Origin: Azospirillum sp. B510
Lineage (GTDB): Bacteria > Pseudomonadota > Alphaproteobacteria > Azospirillales > Azospirillaceae
Direction: 5' to 3'
Length of the DNA stretch: 64,000 bases
Assembly (NCBI RefSeq): GCF_000010725.1
Contig: NC_013854.1
Location: 372,001 to 436,000 of the forward strand
The position numbers were made by a program, and so were the translations under genes. How positions within the stretch are numbered: the first letter of the stretch is position 1; the number at the start of each line of letters is the position of its first letter. The notes below the pieces were generated by a model, which worked only from the letters and a program-made list of their open reading frames with translations, ran no database searches and had not been told where the DNA came from. Of this stretch, positions 54,119 through 63,080 are shown in pieces.

Positions 54119-54550
54119 TCAGGACTCGGATTTGTCGGCGCGGCGCTTGCGGGGAACACCGTAGAGTTCAAGCCGGTGGCCGATCAGGTCATAGCCCAGT
54201 TCACGGGCGATGCTTTCCTTGAGCCGTTCCATCTCGTCATTGGTGAACTCGATGACTTCACCCGAATCGACATCGATCAGATGGTGATGGTGATCGGTTC
54301 TCGTCTCTTCATAGCGTGCCCGGCCATCGCCGAAATCGAGCCGGTCGATGACATGCGCCTCTTCGAACAGGCGCATGGTGCGGTAGACGGTGGCGATGGA
54401 AATGCGCGGGTCGATGGCGGCGGCGCGGCGATGCACCTCCTCCACGTCGGGATGGTCCGTCGCGTCCGACAGCACGCGCGAGATCACGCGCCGCTGATCG
54501 GTCATCTTCAACCCCTTTTTCACGCACAGCTCTTCGAGGCGCGAGGGCAT
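54119..54550 (-). CDS. fur: Fur/Mur-family metalloregulator
   Basis: A 143-residue Fur-family protein with the DNA-binding helix DPRISIATVYRTMRLFEEA and the metal site THHHH-type segment RTDHHHHLIDVDSGEVIEF. The two CxxC pairs of the structural zinc site in classical Fur are replaced (IDVDSG in place of xxCxxC), which is the alphaproteobacterial Fur/Mur form; in rhizobia Mur answers to manganese. I chose the ATG at 54550 because GGGGA lies at good spacing; a second in-frame ATG is at 54556. Confidence 0.9.
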   Translation of the reverse strand: MPSRLEELCVKKGLKMTDQRRVISRVLSDATDHPDVEEVHRRAAAIDPRISIATVYRTMRLFEEAHVIDRLDFGDGRARYEETRTDHHHHLIDVDSGEVIEFTNDEMERLKESIARELGYDLIGHRLELYGVPRKRRADKSES

Positions 54551-54955
54551 GGACATCCCCTGTGATCCTGTCTTCTATGGTGGGCGGCGGTTCGCCCCTC
54601 CGGTCCCCCTGATGCCCGGTATGCCAGGAAAAACCGCCGGCCCGGCGATGGGCCGGGGACGGCCGCTCGCGGCATCCCGAATACCCGACCATCATACTGT
54701 GTTTCGGAGGCATTCTCAAACGCCCAGCTTTCCGCTGGCTGATAGCCGGCGGACCGGGCGAAAGACGGCGTTCGCGACGGGAATATGGGATTTTTGCCGC
54801 AATGTGCGGCGGGAACCGACGGTTGGGGTGGAAACCAATTGCTCATGATCCATTGCTAAGCTTTGTTGAAAGCCATGCCCTGCGATCCGACCTGTAGGAA
54901 AATGGCTGGCACGGGCTGTGAAACGAACCTGACGGAAGGGGAGAGCGGAGCCGCG

Positions 54956-56179
54956 ATGACGCCATTCGATTTTCCGTCCTCCGTTCCGGCGATCCTGATC
55001 GAACAGCCTGCCGACGAACCTGCTTTCACCGCCGCCGGGCTGGCCGTTCCGGTGGCACCGCTGGCGCCGGCCGAGGAATGTGGTGCCGCCCTGGCCCGGT
55101 TCCTGCGCCAGCCGGAGCTTGCCGCCCTGCCGGTGGTTGATGCCGACGGCCATGTCGCCGGGCTGTTGGAGCGCCGCCGGCTTCTGCCCGATGGCGGGGG
55201 GGAAGGCCCCCTCGGACCGGAGCGCGAGCTGCCGGTCTCCACCCTGATCGACCGGCAACCGCTGGTGATCGAAGCGGCGACTCCGCTGGCGGAGATTGGA
55301 CGGCGGCTGGCCCGGCTGAAGCCATCGGCTCTGGCGACCGGCTTCCTGGTGGTGGAGCAGGGCCGGTATCTCGGCGTCGGCACGGTGACCGGGCTGATGG
55401 CGCGTTCGGCCGAACAGACGGATCTGCGCGCCCGCCAGTTGGAGGAGGCGCGCCAGAAGGCCGAGCGGGCGATCCGGGCCAAGACCGCCTTCCTCGCCAA
55501 CATGAGCCACGAGATCCGTACGCCGCTGACCGCGATGATGGGGTTCGCCGAACTGCTGGAGCAGGAGGTGCTGGGGCCGCACGCCATTCCGCTCTACCGT
55601 GAATACGCCCGCGACATCGCCGAAAGCGGCCGGCACCTGATGGAGCTGATCAACGACCTGCTCGACCTGTCCAAGGCCGATGCCGATCGGCTGGAGCTGG
55701 TGGAGGGGACGGTGGACGTGGTGCGGGTGGCGATCGGCGCGGCGCGGCTGCTGGCCGAGCGGGCGGCGCGCCATGGCGTGCGCATCGCCACCACCGTGCC
55801 GCTGGATCTGCCGCCTCTGCGCGCGGATGAGCGCAAGCTGCGTCAGATGCTGTTGAACCTGCTGTCCAACGGGGTGAAGTTCACCCCGGCCGACGGGGTG
55901 GTGACGCTCGGCGCCCATATGGCGGCGGACGGCGCCTTGTGGCTGTCGGTCCATGATACCGGCATCGGCATGACCGGGGAGGAGCTGGCCAAGGCGCTGG
56001 AACCCTGGGGCCAAATCGACAGCGCGCTGGCCCGCGTCCAGGTCGGCAGCGGGCTGGGGCTGCCCTTGACCAAGCGGCTGATCGAACTGCATGGCGGCCG
56101 GCTGGACATCGTCAGCCGCTGCGACGACGGCACCACAATGTCGTTGGTCTTTCCCCCGGCGCGGGTCGGGCGGGGGTAG
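54956..56179 (+). CDS. Sensor histidine kinase with CBS-like input domain
   Basis: A 407-residue kinase. The N-terminal 150 residues look like a CBS pair: LAALPVVDADGHVAGLLERR and LVIEAATPLAEIGRRLARLK, ending FLVVEQGRYLGVGTVTG. The kinase core has NMSHEIRTPLTAMMGF (His phosphorylation site), LLNLLSNGVKFTPADG (N box), VHDTGIGM and GSGLGLPLTKRLIEL (G boxes). There are no membrane helices, so the signal is intracellular. No response regulator gene is adjacent. The start is the ATG at 54956 with GGAG; upstream in-frame codons lack a site. Confidence 0.9.
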   Translation: MTPFDFPSSVPAILIEQPADEPAFTAAGLAVPVAPLAPAEECGAALARFLRQPELAALPVVDADGHVAGLLERRRLLPDGGGEGPLGPERELPVSTLIDRQPLVIEAATPLAEIGRRLARLKPSALATGFLVVEQGRYLGVGTVTGLMARSAEQTDLRARQLEEARQKAERAIRAKTAFLANMSHEIRTPLTAMMGFAELLEQEVLGPHAIPLYREYARDIAESGRHLMELINDLLDLSKADADRLELVEGTVDVVRVAIGAARLLAERAARHGVRIATTVPLDLPPLRADERKLRQMLLNLLSNGVKFTPADGVVTLGAHMAADGALWLSVHDTGIGMTGEELAKALEPWGQIDSALARVQVGSGLGLPLTKRLIELHGGRLDIVSRCDDGTTMSLVFPPARVGRG

Positions 56180-56200
56180 CCGGCTCCCCGTCCGCCGGGT

Positions 56201-56275
56201 GGCCAATCAGGGGGCGGCCAATCGGGGGGTGGCCAATCAGGGGGCGGCCAATCGGGGAGCGGCCAATCAGGGAGC
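56201..56275. repeat. 15-bp minisatellite, five copies
   Basis: GGCCAATC recurs at 56201, 56216, 56231, 56246 and 56261, exactly 15 bp apart; units alternate GGCCAATCAGGGGGC and GGCCAATCGGGGGGT, giving a 30-bp higher-order period. The array spans the short gap after the histidine kinase gene and reaches the stop codon (complement of 56267-56269) of the opposite gene. Confidence 0.97.
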
Positions 56276-58105
56276 GGAAAGCCGGAGGTCCCGGTTGTCC
56301 TTGTCGCGCGCGTAGGTCAGATCGCGGGCGTATTTCCGAATTTTCTGCTGCACGTCCCTCAGCGTCATCATGCCGATGCCGATCTTGGCGATGTTGACGT
56401 TCTCGTCGTCGTCGATCCATTCCGCCAGCTTGACCAGCGCTTCGACTTCCCAGGTCGAACCATGGTAGCGCAGCTTGCCGGCGGTATAGATCTGCTGCCG
56501 GACACGGGCGTCGTCGGCGCTGGAGAAGCCCATGCTTCCTTTGACCGACTGCTTCCAGATCTTGATCAGCCCGGTCGCGTCCAACCGTTGCACGCAGGCA
56601 TCCTTGGGCTTGCGGTTGCGTCCGCTGAGCCTTTCGTTCGCGATCACCCGGCACCACATCTTGATCTCGCACAGCTCCGCGAAGGCTTTGGCGTCGCCGG
56701 GCGTGACGCTGGAGGCTGGCACGTTGAAGGTGCTCACCCATTCGGTCTTCACCGTCCGGCGCAGCTCGTCGAGATAGGTGTCGATGCCGCGATGGGCGCC
56801 GTGCAGGAGCAGGAGCTGGGGCGCCGTGCTGGTCACATGCTCGATGAAGATGTCGACGATCGCATAGACATTCCTGTCCATGGTGCCTTCGAGCGTGCGA
56901 TGGCCGAGATTTCCGGCCAGGACGGCGAGACGTGGCACCGTCGACCCCGACCGGTCCTTCACCGTCATGATGGTGTCGAACAGCGCGTGCTTCAGGTGTT
57001 GGGTCATCTCAAGGATCATGTCGCCGAACCGGTTCATGATCGTGACCTTGATCTGGGCCTTCCCCGGAACGCCGGTGATGTTCATCGCCCGATCCGCCAC
57101 GTTCCTGCGGAATGACCGCGCGGCGCGGTGAATGATGGATTGGTTGAGGGTGGGCGGGCTGACGACCCGGCTGGCCTCGGCCCAGCTGCTGTCCGGCGCC
57201 TTGCTGTATTCGAACAGCCCGGTGGTCACGGTCGCTTCGATGCCTGATTTCAGCGCGTCCTTCGCGGTCTGGGCCGACACCTCGACGATATGACCGATCA
57301 GCCGTACGGCGACATCCGCCAGGGGGCCGCCGGCCAGGATCAGGCCTGACCGGACGATCGACAGGGCGAGCCCGACCTTGGCCTTCTCCGCCTCGCCGTC
57401 CTTGATCATCGCCTTTTCAAATTCGCCGTAAGCCGCCTCGACCCCTTCGAGCATCGCCTGGATGTGCCCCTGGAGAAGAAACAGGCTGCCCTGGACGTCG
57501 AGAAGGTCGCCGGTGGTCAGGAAATTGTCGAGTTTGGTCTTCAAGGCCGACTTCTCGCCATCCGCGAGCGACCGCGCCTGCCGCAGGGGGGCGTTCTTCT
57601 CGTGGATGTCGGCGCGGACCTTGGTGGCGGCCTGCCGGAAACGGAACAGGGGAGCCGGCCGGGCCGGCGGGGCGACGGTCATGATCCGGGACGGCGGCGG
57701 CGACGGCGGCTGCACCAGGGCAAGGGACAGTTCCGGCTGGACGGAGGGCGGAGCGGCGCGGCCGACGGCAGCAGCCTTGCCGCGGATCAGGCCGTCGAGA
57801 TCGCCGTCGGACTTGCTCAACAAGGTGGCGCGGACGGTCGGCGCGTCGGCCGTCGTGGTTTCGCCGAGCAGCAGTTGGATGAGAAGCACCGCCCTGGCGC
57901 GATCACGGTGGTCCTTGGTGCCGGGCATGGTCATGCCGGACCGGGGAATCTGGAGCACGCGCATGAAGTCGTTGGCGGTCGACTCGTCCAGATCGGTCAT
58001 CGCCTTGCGGATCTTGTCGACGAAGCCGCCGGCATTGGCCAGACGCAGGCCGGAATTGACGTCATTCCATTCCTTGACCCGTGTGAACGCGCCGCTGTTC
58101 GCCAT
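56267..58105 (-). CDS. Orphan 612-residue protein, unknown function
   Basis: A 612-residue protein starting MANSGAFTRVKEW, with GGGAGG at good spacing. The first 90 residues are helical (LANAGGFVDKIRKAMTDLDE), followed by a Pro-rich linker at about 125-155 (VQPPSPPPSRIMTVAPPARP). A long hydrophobic, glycine-rich stretch near 245-290 (GLALSIVRSGLILAGGPLAD, VAVRLIGHIVEVS) could insert in a membrane. The second half is mixed alpha/beta with basic regions. I recognise no family. It lies between a minisatellite and an AT-rich gap, with no partner gene. It is a possible effector, toxin or phage-defence protein; this is speculation. Confidence 0.7.
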   Translation of the reverse strand: MANSGAFTRVKEWNDVNSGLRLANAGGFVDKIRKAMTDLDESTANDFMRVLQIPRSGMTMPGTKDHRDRARAVLLIQLLLGETTTADAPTVRATLLSKSDGDLDGLIRGKAAAVGRAAPPSVQPELSLALVQPPSPPPSRIMTVAPPARPAPLFRFRQAATKVRADIHEKNAPLRQARSLADGEKSALKTKLDNFLTTGDLLDVQGSLFLLQGHIQAMLEGVEAAYGEFEKAMIKDGEAEKAKVGLALSIVRSGLILAGGPLADVAVRLIGHIVEVSAQTAKDALKSGIEATVTTGLFEYSKAPDSSWAEASRVVSPPTLNQSIIHRAARSFRRNVADRAMNITGVPGKAQIKVTIMNRFGDMILEMTQHLKHALFDTIMTVKDRSGSTVPRLAVLAGNLGHRTLEGTMDRNVYAIVDIFIEHVTSTAPQLLLLHGAHRGIDTYLDELRRTVKTEWVSTFNVPASSVTPGDAKAFAELCEIKMWCRVIANERLSGRNRKPKDACVQRLDATGLIKIWKQSVKGSMGFSSADDARVRQQIYTAGKLRYHGSTWEVEALVKLAEWIDDDENVNIAKIGIGMMTLRDVQQKIRKYARDLTYARDKDNRDLRLSAP

Positions 58106-58483
58106 GTTTTCCTTCCCTCCCTTGCCGCGCCGGGTCTTCCAACCCAGGCGATCCCCCGGTGACGCCAAGCCAACGACTTATCAGAAACGTAAAGACCGCT
58201 TTGGGGCTTGGTCAAAAAGACCGCTATCAACCGAAAAAACAACCGCCCAGCGGCAGGTTTGGGGAGGTAATATGACAAAGCGCATGTAGAGCCTGTGGGG
58301 AAATCCGCTAAATTTCACCGTGCTTCGCTTTATTATCCGCATAGATATGATTATATATTTTCTGCATATTCACAGTATTTCCAGAATTGTTCAATATCGA
58401 TTGGTGCAAATGAATTTCCACTTGGGGTGGATTGCCGCGTCGCAACCGTGCGGGGAGGGCGGGGGCACGAGACTCCGCGCATG
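58106..58483. other. AT-rich noncoding gap upstream of the orphan gene
   Basis: About 380 bases without a convincing gene. Bases 58310-58430 are the most AT-rich part of the window (for example GATTATATATTTTCTGCATA). On the minus strand, TTGACC (58210-58215) with a downstream TTACGT 17 bp later could be the orphan gene's promoter. AAAGACCGCT occurs twice, at about 58194 and 58217. On the plus strand GGGGAGG precedes a 5-codon frame (58272-58289). Confidence 0.6.
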
Positions 58484-58516
58484 AAAAAAGCCCCCTCCTC
58501 CGGAGAGGAGAGGGCT
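58484..58516 (-). terminator. Intrinsic terminator of htpG
   Basis: Read on the minus strand, AGCCCTCTCCTC, loop, and GAGGAGGGGGCT form a 12-bp stem with one mismatch, followed by TTTTTT. It begins 37 bp beyond the htpG stop. Confidence 0.93.
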
Positions 58517-58553
58517 TGGTCCCGCGCTTCAGGCAAGGGAGAAAGGGAGGGAT

Positions 58554-60434
58554 TTACGCCAGCCCCTTCTCCATCGCGCTCGCCAGGCGGCGGGCGAAGG
58601 CGGCGGGGTCGGGCAGCGGCTCGCCCTCGACGATGCGGGCCTGGTCCAGCAGCAGCCACGCCGCATCCTCCAGCGCGTCGGTGGCGCCGCCGCCCTTGGC
58701 CCGGTCGGCCAGCCGCTTGATCAGGGCGTGCGACGGGTTGATCTCCAGGATGCGCTTGCCGGCCTCGCCGTTGAGCTGCTTGTGCTGCTTCAGCAGGCGT
58801 TCCAGATGCATGTCCATGTCGTTGTCGTCGGCGACCAGACAGACGGCGCTGTCGGTCAGACGCTCGGACTTGCGGACATCCTTCACCGCGTCGGACAGGG
58901 TCAGCTTCAGCAGGGCCAAGAGGTCGGTCAGCTCGCCCTCCGGCGCCTTCTCCTCCGGCTTCCCGGACTCCTCGCCCTTGATCTTGCCGAGGTCGGCGCC
59001 GCCGCGGGTCACCGACTTGAAGGGCTTGCCGTCATAGACGCCGACCGACGGCATCCAGAACTCGTCGACCGGGTCGGTCAGCAGCAGGACCTCCACACCC
59101 TTGGCCTTGAAGCCTTCCAACTGCGGGCTGCGCAGCAGGGTGTCGATGTCGTCGCCGCTGATGGTGTAGATGGCGTCCTGGCCCTCCTTCATGCGGCCGA
59201 CATACTGCTCCAGCGAGACGAGATCGTCGCCGGCGGTGGTGCGGAAGCGCAGCAGCTTCAGCAGCTCGTCCCGGTGCTCGTAGTCCTCATAGAGGCCCTC
59301 CTTCAGCACCGCGCCGAAATTCTCCCAGAAGCTGTCATATTCGGCGGCGTTCTCGCCGTCCTTGGCCTTCTTCGACAGCTCCGACAGCACGCGCCGGGTG
59401 ATGCCGGCCTTGATCTTGGCCAGCATCGGGTTGTGCTGGAGCATCTCGCGGCTGATGTTCAGCGGCAGATCCTCGCTGTCGACCACGCCGCGCAGGAAGC
59501 GCAGATAGGGCGGGATCAGCCCCTCGGCCGCGTCGGTGATGAAGACGCGCTTGACGTACAGCTTCACCCGGTGGGCACGCTTGGGGTCGAACAGGTCGAA
59601 GGGCTTGGTCGAGGGGACATAGAGCAGGTTGGTGTATTCCAGCGCCCCTTCGGCCCGCCAATGCAGGGTCAGCCACGGCTCGTCGAAGGCGTGGCCGACA
59701 TGGTGGTAGAATTCCTTGTACTGGTCGGCGGTGATCTCCGACTTCGACCGCGTCCACAGGGCCGACGCGCTGTTCAGCGCCTTGGCGTCCTCGCCCTCGC
59801 CGAACAGGATCGGGATGGCGATGTGGTCGGAATATTTGCGGACGATGCCGCCGAGCCGGGTCTCGTCGAGATACTCGTCGTCGCCGTCGCGCAGATGCAG
59901 GACGATCCTCGTCCCGCGCGACAGGCCGTCGGCCTCGGAGATCGTGAACTCGCCCTTGCCGTCGGATTCCCAGCGCCAGCCGGTGGCCTCGCCGGCCTTG
60001 CGGGTCAGCACGGTGACCGTGTCGGCGGCCATGAAGGCGGAATAGAAGCCGACGCCGAACTGGCCGATCAGGTTGACGTCCTTCTTGCCGTCACCCTTCT
60101 CCGCACCCTCCAGCGACTTCATGAAGGCGGCGGTGCCGGAGCGGGCGATGGTGCCGAGATTCTCGACCAGATCTCCGCGGTTCATGCCGATGCCGTTGTC
60201 GGCGACGGTCAGGGTCCGCGCATCCTTGTCGACCAGCAGGCGGACCTTGAGGGTCGGATCGTCGGCCGAGAGTTCGGGCTGGGTCAGCGCGGCGTAGCGC
60301 AGGCGGTCGCAGGCGTCCGACGCGTTGGAGACCAGTTCGCGCAGGAAGACTTCCTTCTCGCTGTAGAGCGAGTGGGCGACGATGTCGAGCAGACGGCTGA
60401 CCTCGGCTTGAAAACTGAGCCGTTCCTCGGTCAT
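58554..60434 (-). CDS. htpG: Chaperone HtpG (Hsp90)
   Basis: A 626-residue bacterial Hsp90. The ATPase domain has FLRELVSNASDACDRLRYA (catalytic Glu and Asn), DNGIGM and GQFGVGFYSAFM; the middle domain has LPLNISREMLQHNP. Length is normal. I chose the ATG giving MTEERLSFQAEVSRLLDI, with GAAGGTG upstream; a further in-frame start at 60476 adds a non-conserved Pro-rich stretch. A heat-shock-type promoter lies about 50 bp upstream, and a terminator follows the gene. Confidence 0.98.
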   Translation of the reverse strand: MTEERLSFQAEVSRLLDIVAHSLYSEKEVFLRELVSNASDACDRLRYAALTQPELSADDPTLKVRLLVDKDARTLTVADNGIGMNRGDLVENLGTIARSGTAAFMKSLEGAEKGDGKKDVNLIGQFGVGFYSAFMAADTVTVLTRKAGEATGWRWESDGKGEFTISEADGLSRGTRIVLHLRDGDDEYLDETRLGGIVRKYSDHIAIPILFGEGEDAKALNSASALWTRSKSEITADQYKEFYHHVGHAFDEPWLTLHWRAEGALEYTNLLYVPSTKPFDLFDPKRAHRVKLYVKRVFITDAAEGLIPPYLRFLRGVVDSEDLPLNISREMLQHNPMLAKIKAGITRRVLSELSKKAKDGENAAEYDSFWENFGAVLKEGLYEDYEHRDELLKLLRFRTTAGDDLVSLEQYVGRMKEGQDAIYTISGDDIDTLLRSPQLEGFKAKGVEVLLLTDPVDEFWMPSVGVYDGKPFKSVTRGGADLGKIKGEESGKPEEKAPEGELTDLLALLKLTLSDAVKDVRKSERLTDSAVCLVADDNDMDMHLERLLKQHKQLNGEAGKRILEINPSHALIKRLADRAKGGGATDALEDAAWLLLDQARIVEGEPLPDPAAFARRLASAMEKGLA

Positions 60435-60477
60435 TGGGGGCACCTTCGTTGGTTTTTGCACGGGTGGTTGCGTCAAG

Positions 60478-60514
60478 ACGGCGGAGATATGTGAAAGCGT
60501 CTCCGCCGTTCAAG
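60478..60514 (-). promoter_or_regulatory. RpoH promoter of htpG with internal inverted repeat
   Basis: On the minus strand CTTGAA (complement of 60509-60514), 17 bp, then CATATCT (complement of 60485-60491) is a strong heat-shock promoter. Between and across the -10 lies a 10-bp perfect inverted repeat, ACGGCGGAGA (60478-60487) and TCTCCGCCGT (60500-60509), which could bind a repressor. Confidence 0.75.
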
Positions 60515-60566
60515 AGGCTTGTGGCGTGCAACCGCGGGAGGTGCGCGGCGGGGTGTCGCGGTCCCC

Positions 60567-62210
60567 TTACTTCTTCTTCGGCTTTTCCGCCGGGGCCGGA
60601 GCCGGGGCGGGCTCGGCGCCGCCGCCCAGCAGCGCGGTCATGTCGGCGCCGTTCAGCAGGATCTGGCCGGTTTCCGTCACGTCGATCTTGTAGGTGCGGA
60701 TGTCGGCGCCGCTGTCGTCCTTGCCGGCCTGGCCCAGGGCCTGGACCATCGCCAGACCGCCCAGCAGATCCTGGGTCTCCTTGTCGGCCTTGGCGCCCGG
60801 TGCCGGCTGCATCGCCTTCACCGCCGTGTCGATGCCGCGCAGCACCACGTTGGCGCCGCCCGCGACGCCGAAGGCGGCTCCGGTGGCGACCCGCAGCGCG
60901 CCGCTGGCGGTGCCGGCGGAGGCCGGGGTGTCGAGATTCAGCGCGTCGATGCGCAGTTCGGTCCCGGCCTGCCCCATCGCGGCCATCGCCTGCATCATGG
61001 CGGCGTCGGCCGGATCGGGCGTTGGGGCGGCGGCCGGCTTGGTCTTGCCGCCCTTCTTGGGCGGGGTCTCTTCCGCCTCGGCGCTCTTGGCCAGGTCGGT
61101 GAAGGCCTTCCACAGGGCGGCGTTCGGCAGCTTGGCGACCGACAGCTTCATCTCGAAGGCGCGCGGGGTGAAGGCGGCGGGGGCGGGCGACGGCGTCATG
61201 ACGAAGTCGCGGGCCTCCAGGCCCATGCTGGCCGTCGACTGGTCCTTGTCGAGGTCGGTCAGGCTGCTGGTGGCGGCGAATTGTCCCAGCTTGACCGTCG
61301 TGCCATCCTCGGGATTGACGAAGGACAGGTTGGACAGGCGCATCGCGCTGGTGAAGCCGCCGAAGAGTCCCTGAAGTTTCGGCAGCAGCTCGCCGCTGTT
61401 CGGGGGCGCGCCCTTGGCGGCGGCCTGTTCCGACAGCTTCTGCAACTCGCTGATCTTGGTCAGGTCGATCCGGCTATAGGTGGCCTCGCCGGTGATGCTG
61501 CCGATCTTGACGAATTCCTTGTTCTTGTCGTCCTGGACCGACAGGCCGGTCAGGGCGGCGGCGGCGGGCCCGCTCCACAGCGTGGCGCCGCCGGTTCCGG
61601 CCTCCGGCTTCAGTTCCTGGGCCGTGGTGAAGGAGGCGATGGTGATCTTGCCCTTGCCGTCGGCGGCGGCGATGGCGATGTCGCTGTAGGCGGCGTCGAG
61701 CGCCAGCAGCGTTTCCAGCGTGCCCGACCAGGTGCTGGAGAAGGACTGCTTGCCGATGGAGATGATGGCGGCATCGACGTAATCGTCGTTGTCGCCCAGA
61801 TTCTGCACCTTCATCGTCGAGGGCAGCGTGATCGCCACGCCATACTGGCCGTCATCCTTCGGCGTGACCGACAGCAGGACGGTGCCGATGTCGAACAGCG
61901 TGCCGTCGCCGGCTTCCGCCGACAGGCGGGGCAGGGTGACGTCGTAATGGTCGCCCGCCGGCTTGACCGTGGGCTCGCCGTCCCATTCGAAGCCGACGCC
62001 GTCGCCATCCTCGCTCGGCGGCGGGAACCAGCGCGCGAGATCCTTCTTCAGCGACGCGGCCAGGGTCTTGGCGCCGGCATCGTCGACCGCGGGGGCGGCC
62101 TGGGCCGGCGACCAGCCGGCGACCAGCGCCAGCATGCCGCCGGCGATCAGGGCGGGTTTCAGGGACCGGACCGGCCGGGCCGGGGCGGTCGGAAAACGGC
62201 GCAGACGCAT
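60567..62210 (-). CDS. Exported protein of unknown function
   Basis: A 547-residue precursor. A signal peptide (about 1-38, ALIAGGMLALVAGWSPAQA) ends in AQA-AP, so the mature protein is periplasmic or exported. The mature part is rich in beta-like repeats (DVTLPRLSAEAGDG, FDIGTVLLSVTPKDDG, SLTDLDKDQSTASMGLEARD) with a low-complexity Pro/Lys segment around 400. The overall pattern, alternating strand blocks of 60-80 residues, resembles AsmA/YdgA-type periplasmic proteins, but I cannot confirm that. It lies alone between htpG and fzlA. Confidence 0.65.
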   Translation of the reverse strand: MRLRRFPTAPARPVRSLKPALIAGGMLALVAGWSPAQAAPAVDDAGAKTLAASLKKDLARWFPPPSEDGDGVGFEWDGEPTVKPAGDHYDVTLPRLSAEAGDGTLFDIGTVLLSVTPKDDGQYGVAITLPSTMKVQNLGDNDDYVDAAIISIGKQSFSSTWSGTLETLLALDAAYSDIAIAAADGKGKITIASFTTAQELKPEAGTGGATLWSGPAAAALTGLSVQDDKNKEFVKIGSITGEATYSRIDLTKISELQKLSEQAAAKGAPPNSGELLPKLQGLFGGFTSAMRLSNLSFVNPEDGTTVKLGQFAATSSLTDLDKDQSTASMGLEARDFVMTPSPAPAAFTPRAFEMKLSVAKLPNAALWKAFTDLAKSAEAEETPPKKGGKTKPAAAPTPDPADAAMMQAMAAMGQAGTELRIDALNLDTPASAGTASGALRVATGAAFGVAGGANVVLRGIDTAVKAMQPAPGAKADKETQDLLGGLAMVQALGQAGKDDSGADIRTYKIDVTETGQILLNGADMTALLGGGAEPAPAPAPAEKPKKK

Positions 62211-62303
62211 CGAGGAAACTCTCCCAGCTACGATTTGGGAGTACGTTATGCTCGATACCCGAGGCGGGTCCATGCCCCTAATGGGCGAAATGCCAACGGG
62301 CGG

Positions 62304-62972
62304 TTAAAAATCCAGGTCGGCATAGTGCCTGGGCGGTGGGCAGCCGGTGATGTTGTCGGCCAGCAGCGCGCGGAAGCTGGGGCGCGACTTGATCCGGGCG
62401 TACCAGTCCTTGGCCTCCGGACTGCGGTCCCACGGGACATTGTCGATATAGTCCAGGCAGGACAACTGCACCGCGGCGGCGATGTCGGCCAGGGTGAAGA
62501 CCGGCCCCGCCAGCCAGGGCCGGCGTTCCGACAGGAAGGCGATGTAATCGAGATGATAGGTGACGTTGGCCAGCCCGGCGCGAATCGCCGGGGCGAAGGG
62601 ATGGCCCTGGCCGGACAGCCGCTTGATCAGCTTCTCGCCGACCAGATTCTCGGTCACCTCGCGCTCGAACTTCTGCAGGAACCAGTCGGCGACCCGCCGC
62701 ACCTCGGCCCGCGCCGCGATCTCGCGCGGCAGCAGCGGGGTGTCGGGATAGGCCTCCTCCAGATATTCGATCACGGCGAGGCCGCCGGCGACGACCGTCC
62801 CATCCTCCTCCACCAGAACCGGAACCTCGGCGGCCGGGTTCAGCTTCAGGAAGTCGGTGCGCCGTTCCCATGGCCGTTCGACCACGGGTTCGAAGGGCAG
62901 GCCCTTCTCGGCGAGCATGACGCGCGCGGTGCGCGACAGGGCGTGGATCGGGTGGTGGTACAGGGTTCGCAT
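62304..62972 (-). CDS. fzlA: FzlA-like FtsZ-binding GST homologue
   Basis: A 222-residue glutathione-S-transferase homologue. LYHHPIHALSRTARVMLAEK and FLKLNPAAEVPVLVEEDG form the thioredoxin-like half, and DWFLQKFEREVTENLVGEK with YIAFLSERRPWLAGPVFTLA form the helical half. This fits the alphaproteobacterial FzlA, which binds FtsZ and curves its filaments during cell division. FzlA lacks GST activity in Caulobacter. It lies 93 bp downstream of the GNAT gene, in the same direction. Confidence 0.9.
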   Translation of the reverse strand: MRTLYHHPIHALSRTARVMLAEKGLPFEPVVERPWERRTDFLKLNPAAEVPVLVEEDGTVVAGGLAVIEYLEEAYPDTPLLPREIAARAEVRRVADWFLQKFEREVTENLVGEKLIKRLSGQGHPFAPAIRAGLANVTYHLDYIAFLSERRPWLAGPVFTLADIAAAVQLSCLDYIDNVPWDRSPEAKDWYARIKSRPSFRALLADNITGCPPPRHYADLDF

Positions 62973-63080
62973 GGCGGCGCGACTTTACCGCAACGCCGCA
63001 AACGAAAACAGCCCGCGCATCGGAGTCTTCGAGACTCGTCCAGGGAGGGGCGGAGGGGCGGGCGGTATGACGGCGCCCCC

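Noticed and set aside
56201..56275. CRISPR array
   Set aside because: Units are 15 bp, directly adjacent without unique spacers, and no cas genes are nearby.
56112..56741. A 209-codon frame whose translation contains repeated LIGRSPIGRP units
   Set aside because: The repeat is only the minisatellite read in another frame; the rest is a shadow of the orphan gene.
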